Origin: Ramlibacter sp.
GTDB lineage: Bacteria > Pseudomonadota > Gammaproteobacteria > Burkholderiales > Burkholderiaceae_C
Assembly (NCBI GenBank): GCA_021323335.1
Contig: JAJTCN010000040.1
Location: 1 to 54,714 of the forward strand
Direction: 5' to 3'
Length of the DNA stretch: 54,714 bases
The notes below the pieces were generated by a model. The model made no database searches. It saw only the letters and a program-made list of their open reading frames with translations, and was not told the origin of the DNA. A program made the translations under genes and the position numbers. Positions 17,115 to 26,172 of the stretch are shown here, piece after piece. How positions within the stretch are numbered: the first letter of the stretch is position 1; each line of letters opens with the position of its first letter.

Positions 17115-17978
17115 TCAGGCGAGCAGGCCGCGTGCGGCGGCCGCGATGTCGGGCGCAGTGACGCGCGACTGCGCTTCGAGCACGGACGCGTAGCCCACCG
17201 GGATGCGCGGCGCGCCCAGGCGGCGGACCTTGCAGCCCACGGTCTCGGCCACGGTGGCGGCGATCTCGGCGCCGAAGCCGGCGGCGACCAGTTCGGCGGC
17301 GATGCCATGGGCCGCGAGCTCGTCGCAGGCCTGCTCGCAGGCTTGCACCTGCTTGCTCCAGCTGACGATGGTCACGTCGCGTCCCGGACGCACCAAGCGC
17401 GCCTCGCCGAGCTTCGCGGTCGACGCGGGGTCGACCTCGCCGCTCACGCCCCACAAGGTCTTGTGCTCCATGTAGACCACCGGGTCGCCGCTGGCCAGCG
17501 CGGCGCGCAGCAGCGAGTAGTTGTCCTGCGGCGTGGCCGGGCACACCACCACCACGCCGGGCAGGTGGGCGAACCAGCTTTCCAGCGATTGCGAATGCTG
17601 CGCGGCCGACGCGTCCCAGATGCCGATGGGCATGCGCACCACCATCGGCACGCGGCCCTGGCCGCCGAACATGAAGCGGTTCTTGGCGGCCTGGTTGGCG
17701 ATCTCGTCCATCGCGCACAAGGCGAAATCCACCACCCGCATCTCGACGACGGGACGCAGCCCGGCCAGCGCCATGCCGACGCCGGCGCCGAGGATGGCCG
17801 CCTCGCTGATCGGCGTGTCGACCACGCGATCGGTGCCGAAGCGTGCCTGCAGGCCCTTGTACTGGCCGAAGATGCCGCCGCGGCCGACGTCCTCGCCGAG
17901 CACCACCACGTTGGCGTCGGCTTCCATCTCGTGCGCGACGGCGAGCACCGCCGCCTCGGCATACGTCATCACCGCCAT
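17115..17978 (-). CDS. 2-oxoacid/acetoin dehydrogenase E1 beta subunit
   Basis: A 287-aa transketolase-like beta subunit: MTYAEAAVLAVAHEMEADANVV, VLGEDVGRGGIFGQYKGLQ, DTPISEAAILGAGVGMALAG and PVVEMRVVDFALCAMDEIANQ. It pairs with the upstream alpha subunit to form a TPP-dependent E1. The alternative start is ATG 17969, nine bases in. It overlaps the alpha-subunit stop by 10 bp. The closest functional group is acetoin or branched-chain 2-oxoacid dehydrogenase. No E2 (lipoyl acyltransferase) or E3 gene is present in the operon; TRAP genes follow instead. Confidence 0.88.
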   Translation of the reverse strand: MAVMTYAEAAVLAVAHEMEADANVVVLGEDVGRGGIFGQYKGLQARFGTDRVVDTPISEAAILGAGVGMALAGLRPVVEMRVVDFALCAMDEIANQAAKNRFMFGGQGRVPMVVRMPIGIWDASAAQHSQSLESWFAHLPGVVVVCPATPQDNYSLLRAALASGDPVVYMEHKTLWGVSGEVDPASTAKLGEARLVRPGRDVTIVSWSKQVQACEQACDELAAHGIAAELVAAGFGAEIAATVAETVGCKVRRLGAPRIPVGYASVLEAQSRVTAPDIAAAARGLLA

Positions 17979-18985
17979 TGGCCGGCTCCCGTGGTCTGCA
18001 CGTCCTCGAAGGCGGCCGACGGTTCCGGCCAGGGTGCCGCGTTTGCGGCTGCGAGCGCGTCCGCCACTTCCTGTTCGGCCTCGCGTTCGATGGCCTCCAG
18101 CTCCTGCGCGACCGCATCGGGCAGCGCCAGGTACTGCTGCCGGGCCCGCGCGATCGGGTCGGTCTCCAGGGCCGCCCGCAGTTCGGCGGGATCGCGGTAG
18201 GCGGCCGGGTCCACCGAGACGTGGCCCTTGACGCGATAGGTCAGGGCGTGCAGCAGGCGCGGGCCTCCGCCGGATCGCACTTCGCGCACCAGCGAAGCCG
18301 CGGCTTCGTGCACCGCGGTGATGTCGTTGCCGTCGACCTGCAGCGAGGGGATGCCGAAGCTGGCCGCGCGCGCCGAGGCGCCTTCGCCGGCGATCATCGG
18401 GCCGCTGGCCGTCGTGGCGCTCCAGCGGTTGTCCTCGCAGACGAAGAGCACCGGCAGGCCGTACACCTGGGCCCAGTTCAAGGCCTCCACGAACGGGCCG
18501 CGGTTGATGGCGCCGTCGCCGAAGAAGCAGGCGGTGATCCCATCGCGCCTTTGCAGCTTCTGCGCATGGGCCGCGCCCACCGCGATCGGCAGGCCGGCCG
18601 CCACGACGCCGTTGGCGCCGAGCATGCCGACGGAGAAGTCGGCGATGTGCATGGAGCCGCCTTTGCCGCCGTTGAAGCCGGTGGCCTTGCCGAACAGCTC
18701 GCACATCATGCGTTCGAGGTCGGCGCCCTTGGCCAGCGTGTGGCCGTGGCCGCGGTGGGTGGAGGTGAGGTAGTCGTCGGGCCGCAGGTGGGCGCAGACG
18801 CCGGCGGGCACCGCCTCCTGCCCGGTGGACAGGTGCAGCGGCCCGCGAACTTTCGCATTGCCTTCGGCGGATTTGCCGTACGCGCTGACGCCGCCCTGGC
18901 TGGCGATCTCCGCGGCATTCTCGAAAGCGCGGATCCGCACCATCGTGCGGTACAGGCCCCTCATCGCGTGGGCTGTGATGCTCAC
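17969..18985 (-). CDS. 2-oxoacid/acetoin dehydrogenase E1 alpha subunit (TPP-dependent)
   Basis: A 338-aa protein started at GTG 18985, with GAGG seven bases upstream, beginning VSITAHAMRGLYRTMVRIRA. Family features are PLHLSTGQEAVPAGVCAHL, STHRGHGHTLAKGADLERMM, GFNGGKGGSMHI and the TPP/Mg motif FFGDGAINRGPFVEALNWA. An in-frame extension upstream to 19153 runs into the divergent kinase gene and is not convincing. It is the first gene of the operon E1alpha-E1beta-dctQ-dctM-dctP. The AcoA-type subfamily is likeliest, but substrate specificity cannot be read from the sequence. Confidence 0.88.
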   Translation of the reverse strand: MSITAHAMRGLYRTMVRIRAFENAAEIASQGGVSAYGKSAEGNAKVRGPLHLSTGQEAVPAGVCAHLRPDDYLTSTHRGHGHTLAKGADLERMMCELFGKATGFNGGKGGSMHIADFSVGMLGANGVVAAGLPIAVGAAHAQKLQRRDGITACFFGDGAINRGPFVEALNWAQVYGLPVLFVCEDNRWSATTASGPMIAGEGASARAASFGIPSLQVDGNDITAVHEAAASLVREVRSGGGPRLLHALTYRVKGHVSVDPAAYRDPAELRAALETDPIARARQQYLALPDAVAQELEAIEREAEQEVADALAAANAAPWPEPSAAFEDVQTTGAGQWR

Positions 18986-19136
18986 GTGGTCCTCGGTTGT
19001 TCCATCGGTTCGCGGGATTGTAGGAGGCGGGACCCTAGGGTTTCTGCGGGGAAAGCTGATTGCCGTCTGACTGGGCCAGTTATGCTCCCCCCCGTCGCCC
19101 CCCGTGACGTCATCCAACCAGGAGCCGGCCGTCCGC

Positions 19137-21485
19137 GTGAACCCGAAGCACATCCTGCGCTGGACTGCCTTCGCCGCGATCTACTTCGCGCTGCAGGCGA
19201 TCCCGACCAGCCTGTACGGCGACAACCCCGCATTGCGCGGCGCCAACGCGGTGGCGGTGTTCCTGCTGCTGGTGACGCCGCGCCGCCAGTGGACCGTGCT
19301 TGCGCCGATGCTGTGGATCGCGGCCGGTTCCGCCCGCGAGCTCACGAACGCCGCCCAACCCTGGCTGGTGGGCGCGGCGAATGCGCTGGAGGTAGTGTGC
19401 ATGGCGGCCATCCTGCACGGAAGGCAGGGCCTGGGCAGTTCCTGGTACGGCCGCGACCAGCTGTCGCGGCTGCTGCTTGCGGCGTGCGCCGTGCCGCTGG
19501 TGAGCGGCGCGGCCGCCGCCGCGGCGCTCCATGGCGCCGCCGGCGCGGCATTCCGGCCGCAGTGGGTCACCTGGGCGCTGGCTTCGGCGCTGGCCTATCT
19601 CACCCTCATGCCGCTGCTCCTGAGCTGGGCCCGGCCCGCGCCGCGCAGCGAGGAGTCGGCTCCGGGACTCGGGCGGCGCATCGCCGGCATCGCGCTGATC
19701 GCGGTGGCCTGCGTGATCGTGGTGCGGCAGGAGGTGTATCCGCCCCTGCTGCTGCTGTCCTTTCCGCTGCTGGTGCTGTGCACCTGGTGGTACCGGCTGG
19801 CCGGCGCCACTTCGCTGATGGCCGTGCTGGCCGTGACCGGGGGCTGGTTCGCGGCGCGCGATATCGGCGCGCTGTTCCACATCCTGGATCCCGGCTCCGG
19901 CATCCAGGCCAGGGTGCAGGTGCTGCAGCTTTACCTCGCGGCCACCGTGCTGTGCACGCTGCCCTTCGCGGTGCTGCTGGCGGAGCAGGAGAAGCTGTGG
20001 GCCCAGCTACGCCGCAAGAGCGACGCGCGCGCCGAGTTCCTGGCCGCGATGAGCCACGAGATCCGCACGCCGATGACGGGCGTGCTCGGCATGGCGGACC
20101 TGCTGGCCGCGCAGGAACTGACGCCCGAGCAGCGCCGTTACGTGGACGCCATGCGTTCGTCGGGCCGGCACCTGGTGAACGTCATCAACGACATCCTCGA
20201 TTTCTCCCGCATCGAGACGGGCAAGCTCGCCCTGGAGTCGATCGATTTCCGGGTCTCCGAGATCATCGAGCAGGTGCGTTCGCTGATCCACCCCATCGCG
20301 CTCGAAAAAGGCCTGGCCTTCGATGCGCGCTGGCCACCCGGCTTGCCGGAGGTGGTGCGGGGAGACCCCACCCGCCTGCGGCAGATCCTGCTCAATCTCG
20401 CCGGCAACGCCGTGAAGTTCACCGCGCGCGGCAGCGTCAGCCTGGACGTCGCGGGCGAAGCCGACCCGTCCGGGGGCTGGTCGTACCGCTTCCAGGTGCG
20501 GGACACGGGCATCGGCATCCCGAAGGACAAGCTCGACATCCTGTTCACCGCCTTTTCGCAGGCGGACCGCAGCACGGCGCGCGAATACGGGGGCAGCGGC
20601 CTGGGGCTGGCGATCAGCAGCCGGCTGGCTGGGGCCATGGGCGGACGGATCGCGGTGGAAAGCCGCGCCGGACAGGGCAGCGTGTTCACGCTGGAGATAC
20701 CGCTCGCCGCGGGCGAGGCGGAACATCGCGGCGCGGCCAGCACCGACGCGCTGGCGGCCGCGCCGCCGCAGCGCATCCTGGTGGCCGAAGACGTGCAGAT
20801 CAACCGCGACATCCTCGGACGGACCCTGGGTGCGCGTGGCCACCATGTCGCGTTCGCCCACGACGGCGCGGCGGCCCTGGAGCGGGTGCAGCTCGAGCCT
20901 TTCGACATGGTGCTGATGGACGTGCAGATGCCGGTGATGGATGGGGTGGAGGCCACCCGCCGCATCCGGGCCTTGCCCGGAGCAGCGGGGCGCATCCCGA
21001 TCATCGGGCTGACGGCGAACGTGATGAGCCAGGAGCAGGCGCGCTACCTCGAGGCCGGCATGGACGAATGCCTGATGAAGCCGATCGAATGGGACCGGCT
21101 GGCTGCCGCCATCGCGCGGCATGCATGCGCGCCCGCGCCCGCCCCGGCCGACGTGCCGCTGGTGGAAGAGCGGCAGATGGCGTCGCTGCGGGACCTGGGA
21201 AGCGAGGCGGAATTCCTGCAGATGATGCACAACATCATGGAGTCGGTGCAGCGGATGCTGGACGAGATCCTTGCTTCCACCGAAGCGGTGCCGAAGGCCG
21301 CCGCGGCACACCGCCTGAAGGGATCCGCCGGGATGGGCGGGCTGGCACGCATCAGCGCGCTGGCCGGCTTGCTGGAAGAGGCTTGCACGGAGGGCCACGA
21401 CGCCGGGAGTTTCCAGCGCCAGCTGGTGGAGTCGGTGCGGGAAACGCGCGCGGCGCTGGTGGGTGCGGGGCGGCTGCAACCTTGA
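19137..21485 (+). CDS. hybrid sensor histidine kinase with MASE1-like membrane domain, REC and Hpt
   Basis: About 782 aa from GTG 19137, with AGGAG 12 bp upstream; an earlier in-frame GTG at 19104 has no ribosome-binding site. The N-terminus holds about eight hydrophobic helices (MASE1-like). Then HisKA with SHEIRTPMTGVLGMADLL (His307), HATPase_c (NLAGNAVKFT, DTGIGIPKDKLDILF, GGSGLGLAISSRL), a receiver domain with Asp595 in VLMDVQMPVMDG and Lys in ECLMKPIEW, and a C-terminal Hpt domain with His725 in AAHRLKGSAGMGG. All phosphorelay residues are present. Stimulus and final response regulator are unknown. It diverges from the E1/TRAP operon. Confidence 0.9.
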   Translation: MNPKHILRWTAFAAIYFALQAIPTSLYGDNPALRGANAVAVFLLLVTPRRQWTVLAPMLWIAAGSARELTNAAQPWLVGAANALEVVCMAAILHGRQGLGSSWYGRDQLSRLLLAACAVPLVSGAAAAAALHGAAGAAFRPQWVTWALASALAYLTLMPLLLSWARPAPRSEESAPGLGRRIAGIALIAVACVIVVRQEVYPPLLLLSFPLLVLCTWWYRLAGATSLMAVLAVTGGWFAARDIGALFHILDPGSGIQARVQVLQLYLAATVLCTLPFAVLLAEQEKLWAQLRRKSDARAEFLAAMSHEIRTPMTGVLGMADLLAAQELTPEQRRYVDAMRSSGRHLVNVINDILDFSRIETGKLALESIDFRVSEIIEQVRSLIHPIALEKGLAFDARWPPGLPEVVRGDPTRLRQILLNLAGNAVKFTARGSVSLDVAGEADPSGGWSYRFQVRDTGIGIPKDKLDILFTAFSQADRSTAREYGGSGLGLAISSRLAGAMGGRIAVESRAGQGSVFTLEIPLAAGEAEHRGAASTDALAAAPPQRILVAEDVQINRDILGRTLGARGHHVAFAHDGAAALERVQLEPFDMVLMDVQMPVMDGVEATRRIRALPGAAGRIPIIGLTANVMSQEQARYLEAGMDECLMKPIEWDRLAAAIARHACAPAPAPADVPLVEERQMASLRDLGSEAEFLQMMHNIMESVQRMLDEILASTEAVPKAAAAHRLKGSAGMGGLARISALAGLLEEACTEGHDAGSFQRQLVESVRETRAALVGAGRLQP

Positions 21486-21558
21486 TGTCCGCCGTCGGAG
21501 GGGGGACGCCAACCGCGTACGGACGAGCTTGCAGCTGCCTGATCTGCGTCACAATGGA

Positions 21559-22512
21559 ATGATGTCTTTCCGTGATGGCGCCGGCAGCGCGCGCTCCAGT
21601 CTTCTCCTGGCCGGCCAGAACCAGGCACTGCAACTTGCGCTGTCCGGCGCGCCGCTCGCGCAGGTGCTCGACCTGCTGGTGCAGACCGCCGAGACGCAGT
21701 CCGACGGCAGCTTCCTCGGTTCCATCCTGCTCCTCGACGAGGACGGCAGGCACCTGCGCCACGGCGCGGCGCCCTCGCTGCCCGCCGCCTACAACGAAGC
21801 CATCGACGGCATCGCGATCGGGCCCGGCGTCGGCTCCTGCGGGACCGCGGCGCACTTCGGCCACGCGATCGTCGTCATCGACATCGAAACCGACCCGCTC
21901 TGGGCCGCCTTCAAGGACCTCGCGCTGGCCCACGGCCTGCGCGCATGCTGGTCCACCCCCTTCCTGTCGAAGGACGGCTCGGTGCTCGGCACGCTGGCCC
22001 TTTACTACCGGCAGCCGCGCGGGCCGTCGGAGAATGACCGCGAAACCGTCAAGTTGATCGGCAGCACCGCCGGCCTGGTGGTGGAGAACGCGCGGCTGTA
22101 CGAGAAGTTGAAGGACCTGAACAAGCGCGCGCGCCTGGCGGCGGATGCCGGCGGGCTGGGCTTCTTCACCTGGGAGATCGCGTCCGATATCGTCACCTGG
22201 CAGAACGACCGTCCCTACGCCCTCTTCGGCATCGACCCGTCGGAAGGCCCAATCAACGCGAGCCGCTTCGTCGAGGAGTTCCTGCATCCCGATGACCGCG
22301 AGGTGTTCGCGCGTTCCGTCGCCGGCGCCGTCGAAGGCCGCACGGCCTTCCATTTCGAGGGCCGCATCCATCGCAAGTCCGACGGCGGCCTGCGCTGGGT
22401 GGAGATCAAGGGGCAGGTCGACGAGGCGCCGGGGCACAAGGGGCTTCGTGTCGTCGGCATCACGGCGGACGTGACCCAGAGGCGGGAAGCGGCCACGCAG
22501 CGCACCGCGTGA
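21559..22512 (+). CDS. GAF-PAS sensor protein without output domain
   Basis: About 317 aa. Residues 20-175 form a GAF domain (LLLDEDGRHLRHGAAPSLP, GPGVGSCGTAAHFGHAIVV, ACWSTPFLSKDGSVLGTLAL). Residues about 190-310 form a PAS/PAC domain (WQNDRPYALFGIDPSEG, FLHPDDREVFARSVAGA, LRWVEIKGQVDEAPGH). Two adjacent ATGs (21559, 21562) are both possible starts. No kinase, GGDEF or DNA-binding region follows: the protein ends after the PAC motif. It lies 73 bp after the hybrid kinase and may be an accessory sensor to it. GAF-PAS N-terminal halves of kinases have the same order, so it could also be a truncated kinase. Confidence 0.82.
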   Translation: MMSFRDGAGSARSSLLLAGQNQALQLALSGAPLAQVLDLLVQTAETQSDGSFLGSILLLDEDGRHLRHGAAPSLPAAYNEAIDGIAIGPGVGSCGTAAHFGHAIVVIDIETDPLWAAFKDLALAHGLRACWSTPFLSKDGSVLGTLALYYRQPRGPSENDRETVKLIGSTAGLVVENARLYEKLKDLNKRARLAADAGGLGFFTWEIASDIVTWQNDRPYALFGIDPSEGPINASRFVEEFLHPDDREVFARSVAGAVEGRTAFHFEGRIHRKSDGGLRWVEIKGQVDEAPGHKGLRVVGITADVTQRREAATQRTA

Positions 22513-22521
22513 TCCGGGGCG

Positions 22522-22887
22522 ATGGCGTTCACGGTCACTGTCACGTATGAGGCAGGCCTCCTGTGCCTCCAGGGGGCGGGGCCGGCGTCGCTGACCGACC
22601 TGTGCGGACTGGCCTCGCTCGGCGGCACGGTGTCCCAGCGCTCCAGCCAGGGGCGCGTGCTCGTCGACCTGCGGGACACGCTGCCCGAGCTCTCCTTCAC
22701 CGACCACATCCAGCTGGGCGCGCACTTCGCGCACGAGTTCCGCCAGGCCGAGCGCGTCGCCACCGTGGTGCAGCCGCGCGACCGCGTAGGCACCAGCGAG
22801 AAGGCCGCGCGCCGCAGCGGCCTCACGCTGCAGACCTTCACGGACGCGAACCTGGCGCGGGAGTGGCTGGCCGGCCCGGCTGCTTGA
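22522..22887 (+). CDS. small STAS/SEC14-like (SpoIIAA-like) protein, tentative
   Basis: A 121-aa soluble protein starting 9 bp after the GAF-PAS stop. The middle RVLVDLRDTLPELSFTDHIQLGAHFAHEF and the end TFTDANLAREWLAG resemble the SpoIIAA-like/STAS-SEC14 proteins, in which a central strand carries a VDLR motif and a terminal helix follows a (F/T)D residue pair. The assignment is by pattern only. If right, the 19.1-22.9 kb group is a second cluster of sensor plus STAS-like parts close to the stressosome operon. Confidence 0.65.
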   Translation: MAFTVTVTYEAGLLCLQGAGPASLTDLCGLASLGGTVSQRSSQGRVLVDLRDTLPELSFTDHIQLGAHFAHEFRQAERVATVVQPRDRVGTSEKAARRSGLTLQTFTDANLAREWLAGPAA

Positions 22888-22912
22888 GGAACTCGGGCCT
22901 TGCGGGCCGCGC

Positions 22913-23395
22913 TCAAAACACCAGCGCCACGCAGAAGATCCCGACCATCATGAACGCCAGGACGAACTTGGCGAGCATCCCCGCCAGCAGGCCGAGCCAG
23001 GTGGCGATGCCGACGCGGACCGCCTGGCCATGCTGGCGTCGTGCCATGTATTCGCCGACCGCCGCGCCCACGAGAGGCATGAACAGCACGCCTACCAGCC
23101 CCATGAAGATCCCCGCGACGGTCCCGACGGCCGCGCCGATGATCGCAAGGCGACTGGCGCCGGCCCGCTTGGCGCCCAGCATCGCGGCCACGTAGTCCAT
23201 CAGCCACGCGAGCACGGCGAGCACCGCGATCGTGCCGAGCGCGAACCAGCCGACCCGCGTGAAGTCGTCGATCCACGCCCCGAGCACGATCCCGGCCAGG
23301 ACGAACAAGGTGCCCGGCAAGGCCGGCAGCACGATGCCGGCGAAGCCGGCGACGATGAGCGCGATGCTCAGGATCCAGAGCAGGGTGTCGTTCAT
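22913..23395 (-). CDS. DUF456 family membrane protein
   Basis: A 160-aa very hydrophobic protein with four or five helices. Family features are ALIVAGFAGIVLPALPGTLFV, LGAWIDDFTRVGW, MDYVAAMLGAKRAGASRLAI and a glycine-rich GAAVGTVAGIFMGLVGVLF. DUF456 proteins have no established function. It is transcribed convergently with the STAS-like gene and lies upstream of the TRAP genes on the same strand, from which it is separate. Confidence 0.85.
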   Translation of the reverse strand: MNDTLLWILSIALIVAGFAGIVLPALPGTLFVLAGIVLGAWIDDFTRVGWFALGTIAVLAVLAWLMDYVAAMLGAKRAGASRLAIIGAAVGTVAGIFMGLVGVLFMPLVGAAVGEYMARRQHGQAVRVGIATWLGLLAGMLAKFVLAFMMVGIFCVALVF

Positions 23396-23441
23396 GCAAC
23401 CCAGTCTATTGCAGGACCGGGGCGGGCGGGCCGTTGCGCAG

Positions 23442-24761
23442 CTACTTCAGGAACTCCGGCGAAATCAGCCCCGGCAGGAACAGCACCAGCTGCGGCCACA
23501 CGATCACCAGCAGCAGCACGCCGATCATCGGCAGCAGCATCAGCATGGTGTCCTTCAGCACGTCGGCCAGGCGCATCTCGGCGATCTTGCAGCAGATCAT
23601 CAGGCACAGGCCGTACGGCGGCGTGACCAGGCCGAAGGCCAGCGACACGATGCCGATCATGGCGAAGTGCACGGGGTCGATGTTCGCGGCCGCCGCGATG
23701 GGTTGCAGGATGGTGCCGACGATGATGATCGCGGGGATCGCGTCCAGGAAGCAGCCGACCACCAGGAACACGAAGGCGATGAACAGGCCCGTCGTCACCC
23801 AGTTCATGCCCCACGCGGACACGCCGGACAGCAGCGCCTCGGGGATCTTGTAGTACGCCATCAGCCAGCCGAACGCGCTGGCCGTGCCGACGCAGAACAG
23901 CGTGACCGAGGCGAACTTGCCGGTGTCCGACAGGGCCCGGAGCACGCCCTTGAAGTCGACCTCGCGGTACACGAAGATCGACAGCGCGCCCGCGTACAGC
24001 ACCGCCACCGCCGCCGACTCGGTGGCCGTGAACCAGCCGAAGATCTTGCCGCCGATGATGATCACCGGCGTCATCAGCGCCGGTACCGACACCGCCAGCG
24101 ACTTCAGGAACTCGATGAAGGTGGCGCGCGGATAGGTCGGGTAGTTGCGCGCCTTGGCGTAGGCGTGCACGGTGGCCATCTGCACCGCCACCAGCAGCAG
24201 GCCCGGCAGGATGCCGGCCAGGAACAGCGCCCCGATGGACACCGACAGCACGCCGCCCCACACGATCATCAGGATGGAAGGCGGGATGATCACGGCCAGC
24301 ACCGACGACACCGCCGTGATGGCCACCGAGAAGCTGTCGTCGTAGCCCTCGCGCCGCTGCGCCTCGATGAAGATCTTGGACTGGCTGGCGGCATCGGCGG
24401 TGGACGAGCCGGAGATGCCGGCGAAGAAAAGCGACAGCACCACGTTGATCTGCGCCAGGCCGCCGGGGAAGTGGCCCACCATGGTGCGCGACAGCTTGAG
24501 CAGCCGTTCGGTGATGCCCCCCACGTTCATCAGGTTGGCCGTCAGCAGGAAGAAGGGGACCGCCAGCAGGATGAACGAGTTGTAGGCATTGAAGGTCTCG
24601 CTCATGAGCGTCATGGCGGACAGCCGCGGCTCGATCAGCAGGATCGGCAGGCACGCCATCCCGAGCGCGAAGGCCACCGGCACGCGCACCGCCATCAGCA
24701 CGAAGAAGACCGAGAACAGGATGAAGCTGGCGACGCCGGGCGACAGGACCGAGCCGTTCAT
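23442..24761 (-). CDS. dctM: TRAP transporter large permease DctM
   Basis: A 439-aa membrane protein of the DctM family: LSLFFAGISGSSTADAASQS, IIPPSILMIVWGGVLSVS, GWFTATESAAVAVLYAGAL and LAFGLVTPPYGLCLMICCKI. The start ATG overlaps the stop of the upstream dctQ by 4 bp. It is the last gene of the minus-strand set LysR, dctP, dctQ, dctM that faces away from the catabolic operon at 27.3-34.9 kb, so the two probably share regulation and substrate. Confidence 0.92.
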   Translation of the reverse strand: MNGSVLSPGVASFILFSVFFVLMAVRVPVAFALGMACLPILLIEPRLSAMTLMSETFNAYNSFILLAVPFFLLTANLMNVGGITERLLKLSRTMVGHFPGGLAQINVVLSLFFAGISGSSTADAASQSKIFIEAQRREGYDDSFSVAITAVSSVLAVIIPPSILMIVWGGVLSVSIGALFLAGILPGLLLVAVQMATVHAYAKARNYPTYPRATFIEFLKSLAVSVPALMTPVIIIGGKIFGWFTATESAAVAVLYAGALSIFVYREVDFKGVLRALSDTGKFASVTLFCVGTASAFGWLMAYYKIPEALLSGVSAWGMNWVTTGLFIAFVFLVVGCFLDAIPAIIIVGTILQPIAAAANIDPVHFAMIGIVSLAFGLVTPPYGLCLMICCKIAEMRLADVLKDTMLMLLPMIGVLLLVIVWPQLVLFLPGLISPEFLK

Positions 24762-25264
24762 GCGGCGGTCTCCGGCCGGACCAGCGCGCGGATGTTGTCG
24801 ACGAACTGCTCACCGAGGAACACGATCCAGGCCAGGCCGGTCAGCGGCCACGCTATGTGGATCACCCACAAGGGGAGTTCGGCCAGCTCGGAGATGCGGT
24901 AGATGGCGAAGCGCGTGAATTCGTAGCCGGAGATCACGAAGACCAGCGCGAACACCAGGGTGGCGACGTTGGTCACGAGCTTCAGCGCCGCCTCGCCGCG
25001 CCGGCCGAGCCGCGCCCAGATGTCGACGTTGAAGTGCGCCATCTCGCGCACGCCGAGCATGGCGCCGATCATGATCATCCAGATGAACAGGAAGCGGGCG
25101 AGCTCCTCCGTCCAGATGTAGGGCGGGATGAGCGCCGTGTAGCGGGAGACGATCTGCATCGTCACCGGCACGATCAGCACCGCCACGCTGGCGATGAGCA
25201 GCCAGTCGAGCAGCCGGGAGAACCCGGCGGTGAAACGCCGCCAGGCGCTGCCCGCCCCGCTCAC
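24758..25264 (-). CDS. dctQ: TRAP transporter small permease DctQ
   Basis: A 168-aa protein with four membrane helices and the DctQ signature IWTEELARFLFIWMIMIGAML. Start is GTG 25264, whose bases overlap the TGA of the receptor gene (GTGA). The extended frame further upstream is antisense to the receptor and was rejected. It partners with the DctM at 23442-24761. Confidence 0.88.
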   Translation of the reverse strand: MSGAGSAWRRFTAGFSRLLDWLLIASVAVLIVPVTMQIVSRYTALIPPYIWTEELARFLFIWMIMIGAMLGVREMAHFNVDIWARLGRRGEAALKLVTNVATLVFALVFVISGYEFTRFAIYRISELAELPLWVIHIAWPLTGLAWIVFLGEQFVDNIRALVRPETAA

Positions 25265-26172
25265 TTGATGCCGTTGATCTTGGTGTAGATCGCGTCGGCC
25301 CCGACTTCCTTGGCGTAGGCGGCGATCACCGGGTCGACCAGGCCCTTCATCTTGGCGCGGTCGGCGAAGGCGATGCGCTTCAACTTGCCCGCCTTCTCCA
25401 TCGCGTCGAGCTTGGCGCCGTCCTCGGAGGATTCGATCTGGCGTCCGTACGCGCCCGCCTCCTTGCCGGCCCGCACGATGGCGGCCTGCAGGTCCGGCGG
25501 CAGCGTCTTGAAGGTCTTGGCCGAGAAGCACAGGGGCCGGATGGTGATGGCGTGCTGCGTCATCAGCAGGACGGTGGGGGCCATGCCCACGGCGGTGAAG
25601 GTGCGGCTCCAGATCGGCGCGCCCTGCACGCGAACCTTCAAGGCCTTGATGTCGGCGAGGGTGGAGCCCGGCTTGTTGGAGAAGATGTTGCGCACGCCGC
25701 CGCCGGCGTAGCCGATCAGCATGACGTCCGCGCGCTGCGCCACTTCGTCGGCGATGGGCTTGAACAGGTCGGCGTCCAGCACCTTGTTCCAGTGCGCGAG
25801 GTCGCGGAACAGGAAGGGGGCGTCGATGAAGGGCGCCGCCTTGGAGAAGGTGGACATGTGCGCCGGCGACACCACCGCGTAGTCGACGGCCTTGCCCTGC
25901 GACATGTATTCGAAGTACTGCTTCTCCAGCCCGAGCTCGCTGTTCTTGTGCAGGACGAAGTTGACGGGCTTGCCGTAGTACTTCTTCACCAGTTCCTCGA
26001 ACTTGACCATCGTCTTGGTGAACGCGTGGTCGTCGTTGAACTGCGAGGCGCCGTGCAGGGTGATGACCTGCTGGGCGTGCGCTGGCAGGGAGGCGAAGCC
26101 CCCGAGGGCCAGGGCCGCCGCGGAAGCGGCGAGGAGGGCGCGGCGGATGGCCGGGAATGCAGGCTGCGTCAT
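25261..26172 (-). CDS. dctP: TRAP transporter substrate-binding protein DctP with an internal deletion
   Basis: A 303-aa receptor from the ATG at 26172 (AGGAG 9 bp upstream), with signal peptide ending at about PAHAQQ. It has normal DctP features up to LKVRVQGAPIWSRTFTAVGM then APTV, and again from MTQHAITIRPLCF on. Between them (about base 25570) it lacks roughly 38 residues. The other DctP in this window (14227-15261) has at that point the segment MSWADAQPALSSGAVDGQEN and beyond. That segment, with its (V/A)VDGxEN motif, lies in the ligand-binding/hinge region. The deletion is in frame, so a stable protein may be made, but solute binding is doubtful. Confidence 0.85.
   Translation of the reverse strand: MTQPAFPAIRRALLAASAAALALGGFASLPAHAQQVITLHGASQFNDDHAFTKTMVKFEELVKKYYGKPVNFVLHKNSELGLEKQYFEYMSQGKAVDYAVVSPAHMSTFSKAAPFIDAPFLFRDLAHWNKVLDADLFKPIADEVAQRADVMLIGYAGGGVRNIFSNKPGSTLADIKALKVRVQGAPIWSRTFTAVGMAPTVLLMTQHAITIRPLCFSAKTFKTLPPDLQAAIVRAGKEAGAYGRQIESSEDGAKLDAMEKAGKLKRIAFADRAKMKGLVDPVIAAYAKEVGADAIYTKINGIK

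Noticed and set aside
23232-24902. Long plus-strand frame opposite the TRAP permease
   Set aside because: His/Gln/Arg/Asp-rich antisense of a membrane protein gene, typical of high-GC shadow frames.
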